Assembly (NCBI GenBank): GCA_963966185.1
Contig: CAWZYM010000304.1
Location: 186,001 to 250,000, forward strand
From: Rhabditoides inermis
Lineage: Eukaryota; Nematoda; Chromadorea; Rhabditida; Rhabditidae
DNA: 64,000 nucleotides
Reading direction: 5' to 3'
Position numbers and translations under genes: made by a program. The notes beneath the pieces were generated by a model. It was not told the DNA's origin, searched no databases, and was given only the letters and a program-made list of their open reading frames with translations. Shown piece by piece: positions 23,735-35,859 of this stretch (positions within the stretch are counted from its first letter, which is position 1; the number at the start of each line of letters is the position of its first letter).

Positions 23735-24553
23735 GCTGTTCGTTTTGCGGGTCTTTCGCACAAGGCACTGTCAATCCAGAAGTGAGAGATAAGATACGAT
23801 AGTGACCAGTGGAAGGTTTCCTGGAAATTGAACGAGCGAGAGAGAGAGGAGGGAAGAGAGCTTTCTTTTTTTCAGAACCACGACCAGATGCGGTACTCGA
23901 TGTTGAAGCTGCCGTATGACGTGTTCTCGTTTCTTCTTCCCGTCTGGGCGATACTCTATGTATTTGGTGGACGCAGCAAGGGAGCTCTCTCGGATGAAGA
24001 CAGCACCGATGTGAGCGGTCTAGGCAAAGGGGTTTTGTGGGTGGTAAAACCGAGTAAGCTTCACGATCACGTCGTTCTGTAGGAAAGTTGTCTGAATCTG
24101 TATATTTAGATGGTATCATCACCTCTCCCATTTCAGTCGCTGCACAGTTCCTCGCATTCGCAGGTCGCTTCGGTGACTGTGGTTCGCAACTGGCGCCGTC
24201 GCTACCGGCCCCTCAACCAGGGATCCGCATACGACCCGGTCGACTTCGTGTCCGCCCCACAGGTACTCGCCATGTCCCCCTCCCTCTCTACCACGCCTCC
24301 CTTTCAGCAGCTACGTCGTGTCCGCCAGCAGGCCGCCGCCTTGTCGCCGTCGGGTTCGCGGGTGCGGCGCGTCTCGTCTGCCCCCTCCATCCCCCTGCCG
24401 CGCCGACTCAGCGTCTCCCGCTCGCTCATCTCCTCTCCCCTCTATCCCATCATGGAAGAGATGGGGCCGCATCTCGAGCGCGCGCCTCCTGTCTATGTCC
24501 ACACATCCTCTTTCGACAACCTCTCTACCACAGTCGTTGCCGACGAGGAGTAG
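21126..24553 (+). CDS. orphan multipass (about seven-span) membrane protein
   Basis: Thirteen exons: 21126-21197, 21249-21307, 21351-21425, 21484-21540, 21860-21929, 21974-22047, 22126-22223, 22315-22367, 22440-22538, 23471-23560, 23876-24010, 24137-24262 and 24308-24553; 417 residues. A 45-residue N terminus with a glycosylation site (NES) and Cys residues (VMCANCVSHPDPVACM) precedes about seven hydrophobic spans, for example AVTAVCGVSTALIALC, IRLLLYYLLLVHSL, FTYFTMFLVMGFLLS, FIVQLMVGSFLLIV and YDVFSFLLPVWAILYVF. The C-terminal 130 residues are Ser/Arg-rich and probably cytoplasmic (RRVSSAPSIPLPRRLSVSR), with likely kinase sites. The topology resembles a G-protein-coupled receptor, but I recognise no family motif (no DRY or NPxxY). 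Intron 9 carries a MITE-like element; intron 10 is a GA repeat. Confidence 0.75.
22632..23327. mobile_element. MITE-like element with imperfect long inverted termini
   Basis: The left end (GGCTGA, CTACTAGGAAACTAGAAT, AACTAGGCGACTA, GTAGGAAGAAAA) and the reverse complement of the right end (GGCTGA, CTACTAGGCGGCCTAGAAT, AACTAGGCGACTA, GTAGGAGAAG) share the same words in the same order over about 170 bases each. The inside holds a tRNA-like fragment and no coding frame. It lies wholly within intron 9 of the multipass protein gene. Exact ends and target duplication could not be fixed by eye. Confidence 0.6.
22988..23072 (+). other. tRNA-like relic inside the MITE-like element
   Basis: TAGCGCGGTGGTAAGAGTGC resembles an A box and D arm; AGTTCAAATCT resembles a B box with a weak T stem (GTAAG/CTTGT). 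The acceptor stem does not pair, so this is a tRNA-derived fragment, perhaps of a SINE, rather than a gene. Confidence 0.45.
23584..23732 (+). repeat. (GA)n / (GATA)n microsatellite
   Basis: GA-rich tract with a short GATA block (about 23628-23650), inside intron 10 of the multipass protein gene. Confidence 0.9.
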
Positions 24554-25272
24554 AGTACTGTACCTACAGTATGCTATGCTCAAACTGTAATTTTCATTAC
24601 AGTATTCTCTTTTCCCTTTTCTTGCACTTCAGTCCAACTACTAACGGGTTCTCTTTCTGTTTCACAGTTTTCATATGTTCGTATATTTTTTGTAGCGTTG
24701 TTGGTGTTCCTACTTACAGATTCGCATCCCTTGTACAGTGTACATATTGATTTTGATATACAACTTGAAAAAAATTGTGCCATGGATATTTAATCGGAAT
24801 TCGGATGTGGCAAAAGGGGGGCGAACAATCGAGACCAAAATTACCAACATGGGTTTCATGTATGAATAGGGTACACTTGTACACTATATCTATTCAAACA
24901 TGAAACTATAAGTAAAGTGACAACAGTAGAGCCTCGATTCAAATTCAAATCACTAATCGCCAGTAGCTTATGCTGAGTCAATATAATTTAAGCGTCTATA
25001 TGCAGTTATGAAACTTATAGAGTCTATAAGTTTCAAAACTGCAGTCTTCCATATACATGATGAACAACTACTAAGACATAGCATAGTATAGTGTACACAT
25101 TTATTTCGTAATAAATAAAACACCGATTTAGATATACACCGCGTAGACAAAACAAGGAAACAGAAAGGAATAAATAGTATGAATAGTCTGTACCGGATTG
25201 CGCGAGACACACCGAGATACGCAGAGATGTACAGTGGTTAGTGCATGTGTGGGAACAGGTACTGGAGAGCGC
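24554..25272. other. convergent intergenic region
   Basis: AT-rich 3' UTRs of two genes facing each other. TTTATT/AATAAA words on both strands around 25098-25120 are possible poly(A) signals. No gene seen. Confidence 0.5.
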
Positions 25273-26709
25273 TTAGTCGTCCATGTCGTCCTCATCAATC
25301 TTACTCCTAGCCCACTCCTCAGCCTTGTCCGCAACGTCATGCGGCACAGCCTCAAACACACAGTGAAGTGGCGAATTCAAACATTAGGAATTGGGTAACG
25401 TGAAGAAACAGTCTCAGTTTTTGTCAAGGAGAACAGTTCACATTTGCCTCAGATAATCTATCCAGGGTCAGATAGTTGCTTTCTGCCACAAGGTGACCAA
25501 ATAAAGCTCGCTAAAATTTTGGGCATCGTAACAGGACCGTTGCCAGGGGGGCTATTATCTATTATTGTTATAGAAGCGCGCCATGAATAGAAATTAAAAA
25601 CATTCAGGCCTTGATTTTAGTGATTCTTTGAAGAAAGTAGCATACGTTAACATATACAGTAACATAATATCGTTGTACCTCGTGCTTTCCGTTGGTCTTT
25701 GCGCCCACCCATCCCATCTCAATCTGGACGTCCTTGTCCTTGGTCTCGTCGCGGACCTGGAACATATGTTTACACAACAAAGGAAAATCTATGAAAAACT
25801 CACCATCATGATGATACGAGCGGCCTCCTTTACGAGGTCCTCCATGCTCAGCTCAGACAGCTTCAGCTTCTCGATCTCAGCCTGAACATCATGGTAGGTA
25901 ATAGTACCTATTTTCCACGTCATGGTACAGAGTACGATACTAGGATCTACTGTATCTGCGTATACTACCCACTTTGGCGGCCTGGCGGTGCTTTCCGACG
26001 GCCCAGGCGCGGTACTGGTACGAGAGACCGGTCGGTTCAACCAGGTAGAGAGACGGACCCTGCAGATGCGACATGATCATCAAAGAATGTAACACCATCC
26101 CACCTTCTTCTCGTTATAGGCGGAGAGGAAGGCGCAGCAGCCGAAGGGACGCGAGATTCCCAGAGTGAACACGTGCACATAGTTCGCCACCTAAAACAAT
26201 CATCCACCATCAAAACAAACTACTTGAGAAATAAATAAAAAAAACGTACCGTGTCGGTGAGCATCTTGACGGGCATGGGCTCGCGGTACTCCTTGAGGTA
26301 CTTCTGCGCCTCCCTGACAGCGTAGTCGCGCAGAGAGCGACAGTCGGGGTACACGCCCGCCAGAGCCACGCCCAGGTGCGCTGCCGCGTTCGTCATGCGA
26401 GGGTTCGCGTTCTGAAGCGCGTACGTTATCGATATATCAGTACAGCGTTGTTGAACTTACGTCGCACATGAGCTTGGAAGCGACGACCTTGTCGACGGCG
26501 GTGACGACTCCGTCCTTGCCGCACAGGGCGATCATCGTGCCGCTGTTGTCAACAGCCTTTTGCGCATACTCAACTGCAAAACAGGTGGTTCGAAAGACAA
26601 TGTGAGAAGCTACATCATATTGATGACAAAACACCTCACTTTGGAAAATGCGTCCATCAGGCGAAAAAGTGGACGCTGCGAGATCGTAACCGGTTCCGAT
26701 GGAGCTCAT
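25273..26709 (-). CDS. pas-7: 20S proteasome subunit alpha (PSMA3 / pas-7 class)
   Basis: Eight exons on the minus strand: 26709-26640, 26573-26461, 26411-26250, 26190-26104, 26059-25973, 25881-25804, 25756-25679 and 25350-25273; 250 residues. The start [19 protein letters not shown] is the N-terminal alpha-ring signature. It continues [16 protein letters not shown], the family residues of [37 protein letters not shown] and an acidic tail DEDDMDD. Alpha subunits form the gated outer rings of the 20S core in cytosol and nucleus. The exon 1/2 junction yields Ile where relatives have Val (FQIEYAQ). A TTTTAG acceptor abuts the ATG, consistent with trans-splicing. The last exon follows a TTTGAG acceptor. 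Confidence 0.97.
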
Positions 26710-27106
26710 CTAAAATAAAAAAAAAATAAGCACAAATATAAGCGCATAAAAACACACAAAACATCGTCACCCAATCAACAAACTCGAGACAGCCGATGAC
26801 TGAAAACGAAGAGGCGGCGAAAAAACTCCTCGCACGCCAGTGATTTTGAATCGGACGTCAATGTAATGAAGGCGCGTGAAAAGTGTAAGCTCCGCCCTCT
26901 CCGATCGCGCCGAAATTTTTTTTATAAATTCTATTATTTGTATTTATGTTTCATTTTTATTCATTATTTTAAGTTTTTGAATAATAATCAGCGTGAAGTG
27001 TACTATGATCATATATACAATATCGTTTCTAACCATAGAAGTTGCATTTCGTTTGTTCGATTTTTTCGAAATGTTTGTATCCTCTGGTTTTGATTGCAGT
27101 GCTACT
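26710..27106. promoter_or_regulatory. divergent promoter region
   Basis: Lies between pas-7 (minus) and puf-12 (plus), so it should contain both promoters. GATTGCAG ending at 27099 is a likely spliced-leader acceptor for puf-12. No specific operator recognised. Confidence 0.4.
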
Positions 27107-30100
27107 ATGAAGGCAGTCTCACTAAAGGGCAAGGTCAAGAAGACCGGAGACAAGAAGCCCTTTAAGGGAAAGAAGAAGTACTCCAATCTCGAGGAGAAGA
27201 AACAGAAGGGAGTCCATCTCAACCAAGTGCGTGAACTTTCCTGTCACTATTTGTATGCATTCATTCTGTAATAGTCGTATTCAGATCGAGAGGAGAAAAA
27301 TCGTGAAGATTGAAGAGAAGAAGAAGCTGAAGTCTGTGATTAGCGAGAAGGTGAACGCAGAGCTTGCCGCCATCCAGGAAAGAGAGCGGTCTGCAAGCGA
27401 GTGCTCAGAGTACTCCGAGAGTTCGTTCGGCAGCCAGCCCGTCAAACAGACTCCCGAGAAGAAAAAGAGGGTGAGTTTCACGCTTTTTTAAATCTATTTT
27501 TATTTATTATTTACTTCGTGTCGTGTAGGTGTCGTTCGGACGTGACCTGGAGAAGGTCAAGGTGTTCGATAAGACAAAGAAGGATCTCGAGATAAAACCG
27601 TCGGATGCGTCTCCCGGAAGGTCTATACTATCCAAGAAGAAGACTGGAGTCACCAAGACTATCGTATGTTTTCACATGAATTTAACTGTGAATATTCAGT
27701 TAACGGAAATTTTTTTTCAGAAAAAAGATAAAAATGTGGCGAAGAAGGTGAAGAAGCTCGAGATCAAAGATGGCAACGATGATGAGATGATGGACACGAC
27801 TACTGCGACAGCACCCGTTTCCGCGGTGCAGCCGCTCGACCCCGAGGAGAAGGAGAACAAGGATCGCGAGAAGCTCTTCCCCCTCGCCGCCACCAAGCGA
27901 ACAAAGATCACTGTGAGTTTCAAAATTACTGTTCAAAGAGGATGGCCTGTATGAATGTTTAACAGGTGTCGAAGAAGGTGAAAGAGCAGCTTCTGGCTAT
28001 GCCGAAGAAGGAGCGAAAGGCTTTCCTCCGCGAGATGAAGGTATGAAACGTTATATGATATATTACACGTGTTTTGGTTACAGGCGCGTAAGAGCCCACA
28101 CGCGGACCGCGCCATGGAGTGCAAACTACTGTGGGAGACAATTCGTTCTAGCAAGACTCCTGCTAAGGAGAAGGAGGAGGCCATCACTCGCCTTATCGGA
28201 CTCGTCAAGGTAAAATATGATTTAGCGAAAATGCGTAATATAATATGAACTTGTTTAGGGTTACGCCAAGGTTCTGATCTACGCCCACGACACGTCTCGT
28301 GTGATCGAGTGTCTAGTGGCCTTGAACAGGCCTGGAGTGAACGCGCTCCTTTTCAATGAGCTCACACCCGAGATTGTGAAGATGTGCAAGAGCAAGTACG
28401 CTCGTTTTTTCGTCACCAAGATGCTCAAGTTCGGGTGAGTATTAAAACGGCATAGTTTGATAGTGCAACAAAGAAAGATACATACATGTGTTTACAGCTC
28501 CAAGGACCAACGCAATTTGATCGTGGATTCGCTGCGCGGCCACGCTGTTTCTCTGATGCGCATGGTGTGGGCGGCCGAGGTGCTGGAGATTGTTTACAAC
28601 GAGTACACCAACGCCCAGCAGCGGTTCGACATTGTCTCAGAGTTCTACGGAAAGGAGTTCGTTCTCTTCAGGGTTAGTTTTTAACGCTATTTTGTTGTAA
28701 TACTAATAGGTTTGTTTAGACTGACAAGGTGCGTACTCTGGACGAGATTGTGACGGAGGAACCTGCAAAAAAGAAGGCTATTGTCAAGCACCTCGAGGAG
28801 GTTATTATGGATGTCATTGACAAGTGAGTGTATCACAACGCAAAAGTTTGTATTTTCATCTACTTATAAGCACTCTTTTGTCAGGACGACCGTGAAGCTG
28901 TCTCTGACGCACCGTCTTATCTACGAGTTCATGTGCCACTGCGACAAGGAGCAGCGCGAAAACATCATTGATTCACTCAAAGTATGTTTTGCGTATTATT
29001 TTAATGATTACATAATCACACTTCGTTTTCAGGATAAGCTGCCTGAGCTTGTGCATTCTCAGCTCGGCTCGCGCGCCGTCATGAAGTGCATCTGGAACTC
29101 GGCACCCAAGGAGAGGAAGGTGTGTAAAACTAGATGGATTTGAAAAAAGTGATCTGCATGTAAGTAAATGTTTTCAGCTGATGGTGAAAAACTTCAAGGA
29201 CTTGGCTGTGAAGTGTGCTATGGAGAAGCACGGACACCGTGTGCTTATGGCCATCTTCGACTCAGTCGACGACACTGTCCTGGTCAACAAGTTCATCACT
29301 CAGGTACGAGCTACGAGTTTGGATAACAATATTGCGATGCGTCAATATTGTAAATTGCAGGAGCTGGCGAACAATATTGGTTCTCTGATTCCCGATCAGT
29401 TCGGTTGCCGCGTCATCTATTATCTCGTCAACCCCAGGGACTCGAGGTGAAACTAGATCTCATGTGTGTCTTCATATTCCATGTGTTCAGGCGAATGCTG
29501 AAGGATGTGATTGCTGTGCTGGAGGAGGGAGACGGCAACGAGCACACGAAGAAGGCTGCCAAGGACAGGTGAATAGTAATACGAAAGTGAGAATGAATAA
29601 TTTGTTTTGCAGGTTCTCTGAGCTGTTCGAGTGCATCAAGAAGCCGTTGTATACGTATCTGGCTGCGAACGTGGAGGAACTGATGACCGGCTCTCCTATG
29701 CAGTCCAAGTTCCTGCTCGACTCGCTGGAGCCGTCCCGCGACAGGGACATGTTCACTCGTGTCATCGACGCCGAGGACAGAATGGCTTGCAATGAGGCTA
29801 TCGCCCAGGCGTGCGCCGAGGAGTTCATCCCCTGCAACTCGGAGAAGCTCCACCCTGTAAGTCAATTCACGCTAACGCTATATTAATTCTGATACATCTA
29901 ATTAATGTACTTTCAGATTGAGCACCAGGGAGGCAGCTTTGTGATGATCGGTCTGCTGCGGTTCGACGAGAAGCTAGGAGATGAGGAGAAACTAAGCACG
30001 AAGCTCGCCGAACTCGACAAGGTTCACCTCTCCAGCTGGATCGGATGCAACAGGGTGAGTTGGCTGCACGAGTGCCTCGCTTTTTTTTGGAAAGAAATGT

Positions 30101-30320
30101 GTTTTTGTTCTTACAGGGTTGCATCATCCTGGGCCGCATGTACGAGCACGGTAGCGAGAAGACGAAGGCGATTGTGAAGACGGTGGTGAAAGTGAACCAG
30201 TTGAAGAAGTATACGAGCATCGGGGCGCTGCGACTGCTCGCCGCGCTCACCGGACAGCCGATTCCAGCTGATGTGGAAGAGAAAGTGCAGCAGAAGAAGC
30301 AGAACAAGAACAAGAAGTAA
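27107..30320 (+). CDS. puf-12: Puf-A / PUM3 pumilio-repeat nucleolar protein
   Basis: Seventeen exons: 27107-27226, 27285-27470, 27529-27663, 27721-27912, 27966-28040, 28084-28209, 28259-28434, 28498-28672, 28720-28823, 28885-28981, 29033-29119, 29178-29303, 29361-29446, 29491-29568, 29613-29856, 29917-30054 and 30117-30320; 782 residues, near the C. elegans protein. The first 230 residues are Lys-rich and disordered. Puf-A-type PUM repeats follow: VLIYAHDTSRVIECLVAL, KYARFFVTKMLKFGSKDQR, LTHRLIYEFMCHC, LGSRAVMKCIWNSAPKERK, MEKHGHRVLMAIFDSVDD and DQFGCRVIYYLVNPRDSR, then the C-terminal CPL-type region. Such proteins bind RNA without the sequence code of classic PUFs and act in 60S ribosome maturation in the nucleolus. 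The C terminus KKQNKNKK is a likely nuclear signal. Confidence 0.95.
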
Positions 30321-32250
30321 GCGGGCCGAGAGGCGAGTGAAAAAACCACTCACACTAGCACCTATTATTTTTCCTTATTGCACACATTTGCTTTTTTTTC
30401 ATTGACAGTTACAATTTGTTGATTTTAGTCTCTTGTCGATGTTGTTGTTGGATTTTGTTGATGTTGAGTTTAAAACGGAGTTAATTGTTGATGATTTATT
30501 ATAAATAATTGTTCAGAAACGGTGATTTTGTGTGGAGCATATTCACCCGCAGTTATCAAAGTGAATCAAAGTCAAACGACAAGTAAATGCATAGGGCAAA
30601 AGGGAAGAGAGTGTGTGTTGTGTTTTGTTGGGATTCAGGCTTGTTTTTTATCAGTGAAAAATTTTCTTCCGTTCTTCTCCAAGTCTAGGAATAATGAGTT
30701 TCATGGATTGTTTGTTCAATCATCATTCATTCGTTTATCCGGAATCGTTATATCTGAATATGACAACACAATAATAATGATATGTAGCATACAGTAGTGC
30801 CTAAGATACTAGATACAAAGGCTAACGCCGGGGAAAGACAGGTAGGCTGACGAGGTTAGTGGTGGGAAAACGATACTTGATCGATTCCTGGACCATTAGA
30901 GTACCATAATCATTCCTGGACCATTAGAGTACCATTCTTGACGTGTAGAGCTCCGGGGTTTCCTTTGCTTCCATGCCAATTATGTAGTATCTCCTCCCGC
31001 CGCCTCACTGGTTACTCGGGAAGGATTCTTGTCGATGACCGAACAGTCGGCGGCGGTGGGGCAAAAATGAGGACCCGACCGCACGCCGCGGGGAAAAGAA
31101 TAAGAATAATTGTTTGTTTTTTTTAAGAAGATTGTTTGTTGGTTTTGTTAAAGGAGAGGAGTACGCAATGAAAAAATGAAATGACCAGCTGATGTCTCAC
31201 GTCAGAATTATTTCTACAAGAGTCTCTAGGTCCGTGGCGGGACCAAGCTTGTATCTAAATTCCCATTGGAAACTCGTGCCAAGTTTGTACCTCACCGCGA
31301 AGGAAGCGCCGATTGCCTGATTTGCAAGATGCTATTTCATTTTATATTACATTTATATTAATTAGTAGAATTTTTGTTTTTGTTTCAATTTAATCACCAT
31401 ATCAACATTGATTATGTCAACCTCGTGTTATTATTCCGTACACCTCTCCTTTAAATGTACAGCTTATTTTGAAATCATACATACTTTATTCTGATCTAGT
31501 AGATTTGGATATGATATATTATACACGTTTCGGCAAGTCACATATACTCACATCAAATAGGTGGAGTGAAATAGGACAGACATCGAGTGACAGACATATA
31601 TTCAAAAAAAGACAAAAGAACAGAGGGCGGCTCACAGGGGATAGGATTAACGGGATTACGGTACAGATACTGTATAAGTGCGCACGATTCGCACATGTCG
31701 CGCTCTTGACGGAGAGGAAAAGATGACGACAGACGCCTAATTACACCCTGCGCAACTGCGGTTCAAATTCCGACGCGAAATTTGAATCCTTTCCGGTTAG
31801 GTGATTAGAAGTGGCCGCGAACGTCATACGCGTACATTGCGAGTCGTTTCCGGAGAGAGTCGGCCGCCGATCCGAAATCCAGTGGAAACTCTTCCGCGTC
31901 ACCGCGCTGCAAATCAATCGATACCAATCACATCATTTTCTTCAAACTTTGAATATCACAACCACAAACCACAATAGCACAATACTTGCTATACTTGACG
32001 CATGACTTTATATACAACGAGAAACGAACAAAAAAACAGACGAACACAGAATGCTGTGCACCCGTATAGTAGTAGTAGCGACCAAAATCTCTCCGGCGAA
32101 TGCACCACGGGCACGGGACACCACGCACTACGAGACACTATCATATGTACACGAGACGCTTGGCTACAGTATTCTACAGTATGTACAACCCGCATTGGGG
32201 AAACGGCTTCCGAAGAGGCATCACAGTGTGTGAGAGGAGAGGAATGGAGG
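30321..32250. other. intergenic, no gene recognised
   Basis: Includes 3' ends of puf-12 and of the insulin gene. Two direct copies of ATTCCTGGACCATTAGAGTA lie at about 30884-30937. A GC-rich patch at 30940-31095 has no convincing splice pattern. Confidence 0.45.
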
Positions 32251-34357
32251 TTAGCCGGTCACCTGAAAGCACCAACCACTTCACAACACGATAGAGATAC
32301 GACATCGAGAAGGGACAACGGACAGACACACACACGTGCATTGCGTTTCGGACAAACGAACGGACGGACCTTGTTGACCTTGACTTTCTCTTCTTCAGCG
32401 CAGTAGGTCTTGAGGAAGTTGTAGCTGCACATCTTCTTGCAGCAGTAGTCCGCAACTCCCAGGTCGCCTTGCCCAGCTGCCGCCATCTGCTCTGGAACGG
32501 ATATGACGTCATCTCTCTTTCTCACTCATGTCATTATCTTCTTGCACTCTCCTTTATTTCACTTTCGTACGATTCGTAGACTGCTATTTGCTGTTCTGCT
32601 TTCTACATGCGCGAAATCCAGACGCATTTCGCATGCGTATTAGGTGTCATGTGTCATCGCGAAAGTCTCGCGTCGCGACTTCTACCCACCCACCCATCCT
32701 ACGCTCGGACATGTACAAGCACATGGACAAGCTGGAACATCTCTATAGTCTCGATCTATCCCTCTACCCTCTTCTCGCCATCCGTATATTTTCTCTCCCT
32801 CTATTTTTATCACATGTCTGCTCTGTAGTACAGTGACTGTATCAGTGATTACTAAATCGGGAGCTAGAGGGAGGGGAGAAAGAGAGGGAGAAAAAGATCA
32901 CACTTCAATTAACGCCTTCGAATCGTCCATAATTCGATACGCGTTGAAATACTGTCAACTGGAAACAAATGAGTCTAAGTAATTACAGTATCACACGTAA
33001 TCTAATAATCGGAACATCGACTCTGTCCTTGTGCGCTTGTGCCTCTTTAGTCGAGGTGGAAACAGAAGATTGTAGCTGTGAAATGCGCATACCGTTTCAT
33101 CTGTAATTTTCGCTAATCAGAAGCTTGGCTACAACTACTCGCTGAGTGAGGGGATAGTGGAGTACGGAAAGTGGAAAAATGGAAAGGTGAAGGGCACACG
33201 ACGCCTGCTTTTCGAAATTCGTTCGCCACTCGAGTGATACCGTCACACACGCGGCGTGAGCAAGAACTGCGCGAAAGTGCTGTGCCCAGGGAATTTTCTC
33301 TCCCTTCCGCCCTTCCCCCCCTCTCTCTCCCCTCTCTCTCCCCTCTCTCTCCCCTCTCTCTCCCCTCTCTCTCTCCCTCGACTTTGTAAGTGACCCCTGG
33401 TGTCCGATTGGTGTCGACTGTTTCGCAGCGGGTGCCAGCTTATGGCTGATCCGATTGCGTCACCATCGCTTCACCCTTTGACCCCCTCTTCCATTCGAAT
33501 CGACCTTCTGCCTTTACCGGCAGTGAAATTACCTGGCAAAGATTCACTGATTGTAGCCGCGCTACGTAGGAATGGTGGGGCAAACACGGAGGTACGGTAG
33601 GGGATTCCCATAAAAGACGCTGAGACACACACTACAAGTAGTAGCGGACTCTGCACCCGCACTTCTCCCCCGCACCCTCTCTCCCTCTCTTCCTTTCCCT
33701 CTCTCACTCTCCCTCTTCCCAGCTTCCTACCCTCTCTCCTCTTCATTCTTTTTTCTCGCTTCTCTCGCTTAGTTAGACACTCTCATGTAGACCTATGATT
33801 CTACACTGACGAACGGTAACTGCTTTGACGTAGCTGCGGGAATATGCGAAACGATTTCTGATACACGTCAATTAGTGTGTATTATTATGATCTGGGACAG
33901 CGTTGGATGAACGTCACAACCGTTATAACAGCGGAATACGCCTCGCTGTATAATTGGAATACATGGGGGATGGAACCGCGTCAATCACTCCTTTTTCCAA
34001 CTGAGAAGAGGAAGAAGGATTCTCGAAAGCTCCGGCTGCCGCAGCGGAAACAAGCAAAAAGTCTACAGTTACAGTACAGTAGCCGATAGTGTGTGTTGTG
34101 AAAGGTCTCTTCGCCTACTTGTACAAACGCCCCATTCCTATCTTGCTTTGTCTCACCTTCAGTGGGAGTGTGGAAGTTTCCATTGCACATGTGGTTGAGA
34201 GCCATGGTGAGTCTCATTCCGCACAGCTTGCGCGGCGTATCGTCCTGCAAACGCGGCGCCATGAAACGAATCACGGGGGGAGGGCGGGTGTGGAACGTAC
34301 CGCGTGGGCGCCGGCGACGACGAGTAGAACAACAAGACAGCAGGAGACGAACCGCAT
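32251..34357 (-). CDS. insulin-like peptide
   Basis: Four exons on the minus strand: 34357-34301, 34244-34157, 32491-32370 and 32262-32251; 92 residues. Exon 1 is a signal peptide (MRFVSCCLVVLLVVAGAHA). Exon 2 holds the B chain: LCGMRLTMALNHMC has the two Cys twelve residues apart with the Leu-Cys-Gly start of insulins. Exon 3 holds the A chain: GVADYCCKKMC then SYNFLKTYC, the exact CC-x3-C-x8-C pattern. All six canonical cysteines of vertebrate insulin are present. The linker between the chains (NGNFHTPTEEQMAAAGQGDL) lacks a dibasic site, so the hormone may stay single chain. The tail is acidic/basic (AEEEKVKVNKVTG). Nematode insulins signal through DAF-2 as agonists or antagonists. Intron 2 is 1.67 kb and holds CT repeats. 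The terminal 12-base exon is the weakest part; without it the frame runs on to a TGA near 32259. Confidence 0.85.
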
Positions 34358-35818
34358 TCCTCTCACACCCTAGGCCCGCAGACAGAGGCTCGCCTCGCGC
34401 AGCCGAGGGGGCGGGGCTGGCGGGGGGCGGAGTCGCGCGAGGGGGCGGGGCCAGACGCACGCACGCCTCAACGATATCTCTTCCGGCTATCGCTTGAAAG
34501 GATGATGATGATTGTGCACTTGTTTGAAACATGAAAAAAAACGTGGACTGAAAAATGCTATTGCAAAAATCGGCGGAAAGTTGCGATTGACGCTCGGCTG
34601 AGTATCAAATGCGCTGCGATCTTTTTGAGAGTGAAAGAAATGTAACATTTGACTATATGTGATTGCGATGGCGTGTTCAGAGGACACTTTTTTGTGCTCA
34701 TTTGTCTGTGTTGTACATATCAACAACCAAAGATATTGTAGCGACACAATTATAATGCAACAATACCCATGCTTTCTTGCCTAATGATATCTCCTTTTTC
34801 TGCAGTTTTCATGTAGTTTCGTGGTCGAAAATTGCCAAGTTTAGTGAATATGCAAGTAAATTTAATATGCGACGCACAGTTCAGTCACTTCCTGTTCGTT
34901 TGCCTGTACCACCATGACGAGTCAGTTAATTAGCATATCGTGGAAGTGCACTCTGACACTGACTTAATCTCTAGTCTGACATAGCATGTGCACTTGTTGT
35001 AAACGGCTGCAGAGATCGGCGTGAGAGCAGAGGGGAAGTGTTTTGCGGTTGCTGCTCCCAGGCAGTCTGCCACCTATCACCTATCACATTCACATCTCAT
35101 CATACACCCTCAAACCGCTCCTCAATTCTTACAATGTGGATTGTGCGAGTGAGAGTGAGACTAGAGCTCTCTCTCCCCTCCCCTCTCTCTCAATGCCCGG
35201 AAATACATAATACACTACGAGTGTCGTAATAGTTACATGTGCAATTAGACGTTTCAATGGTGAGGCTAAGGCTATCCTATGACGACAGAGGAGGTACACC
35301 TAGTGTATTGTAGGGAGAGGAAGTCAGAACATGAGAAAGTGGCAATCAAGTGGTTTCTGCAAAAAGTCGAGACAAAAAGTCGAGATAGACTGTACTCCGA
35401 TTGTTCCACCCTACGATAGCTACATCTACGCAGTCTACTCCGAGATTCCATTGTAGCGAGCGAGTCTTCTGCTAATCCCTTGGTCTATGCTGTTTGTCCA
35501 CGCAACTCTCTGCTACATACCATTATATCACCATGCCTATTCTAAAAAGGTATGGAAATTAAGATGAGAGGCGAAGGGGATTCCTTAGATTTGAAAACAT
35601 TTCGTAGCGAGCGGGTCTTCTACTAATCCCTGCGCTATTCGAGGCTGAAAAAAAAACGAAGCTCACTCCTCTCTCTCTCAAAGCTCATATTTCTCTATCC
35701 CATAGAGCATATCCAATTAAGTATAAGTCGGGTTGTACTATAAGTTTTTGCCGAGATTCAGGGAAACCGAGATACACGGGTGCATAGTGTACCAGGTAAA
35801 TGTACTCCCACCCCCTCC

Positions 35819-35859
<41 letters not shown>

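Noticed and set aside
31745..31790. B-box-like GGTTCAAATTCC
   Set aside because: No A box, D arm or pairing acceptor stem around it.
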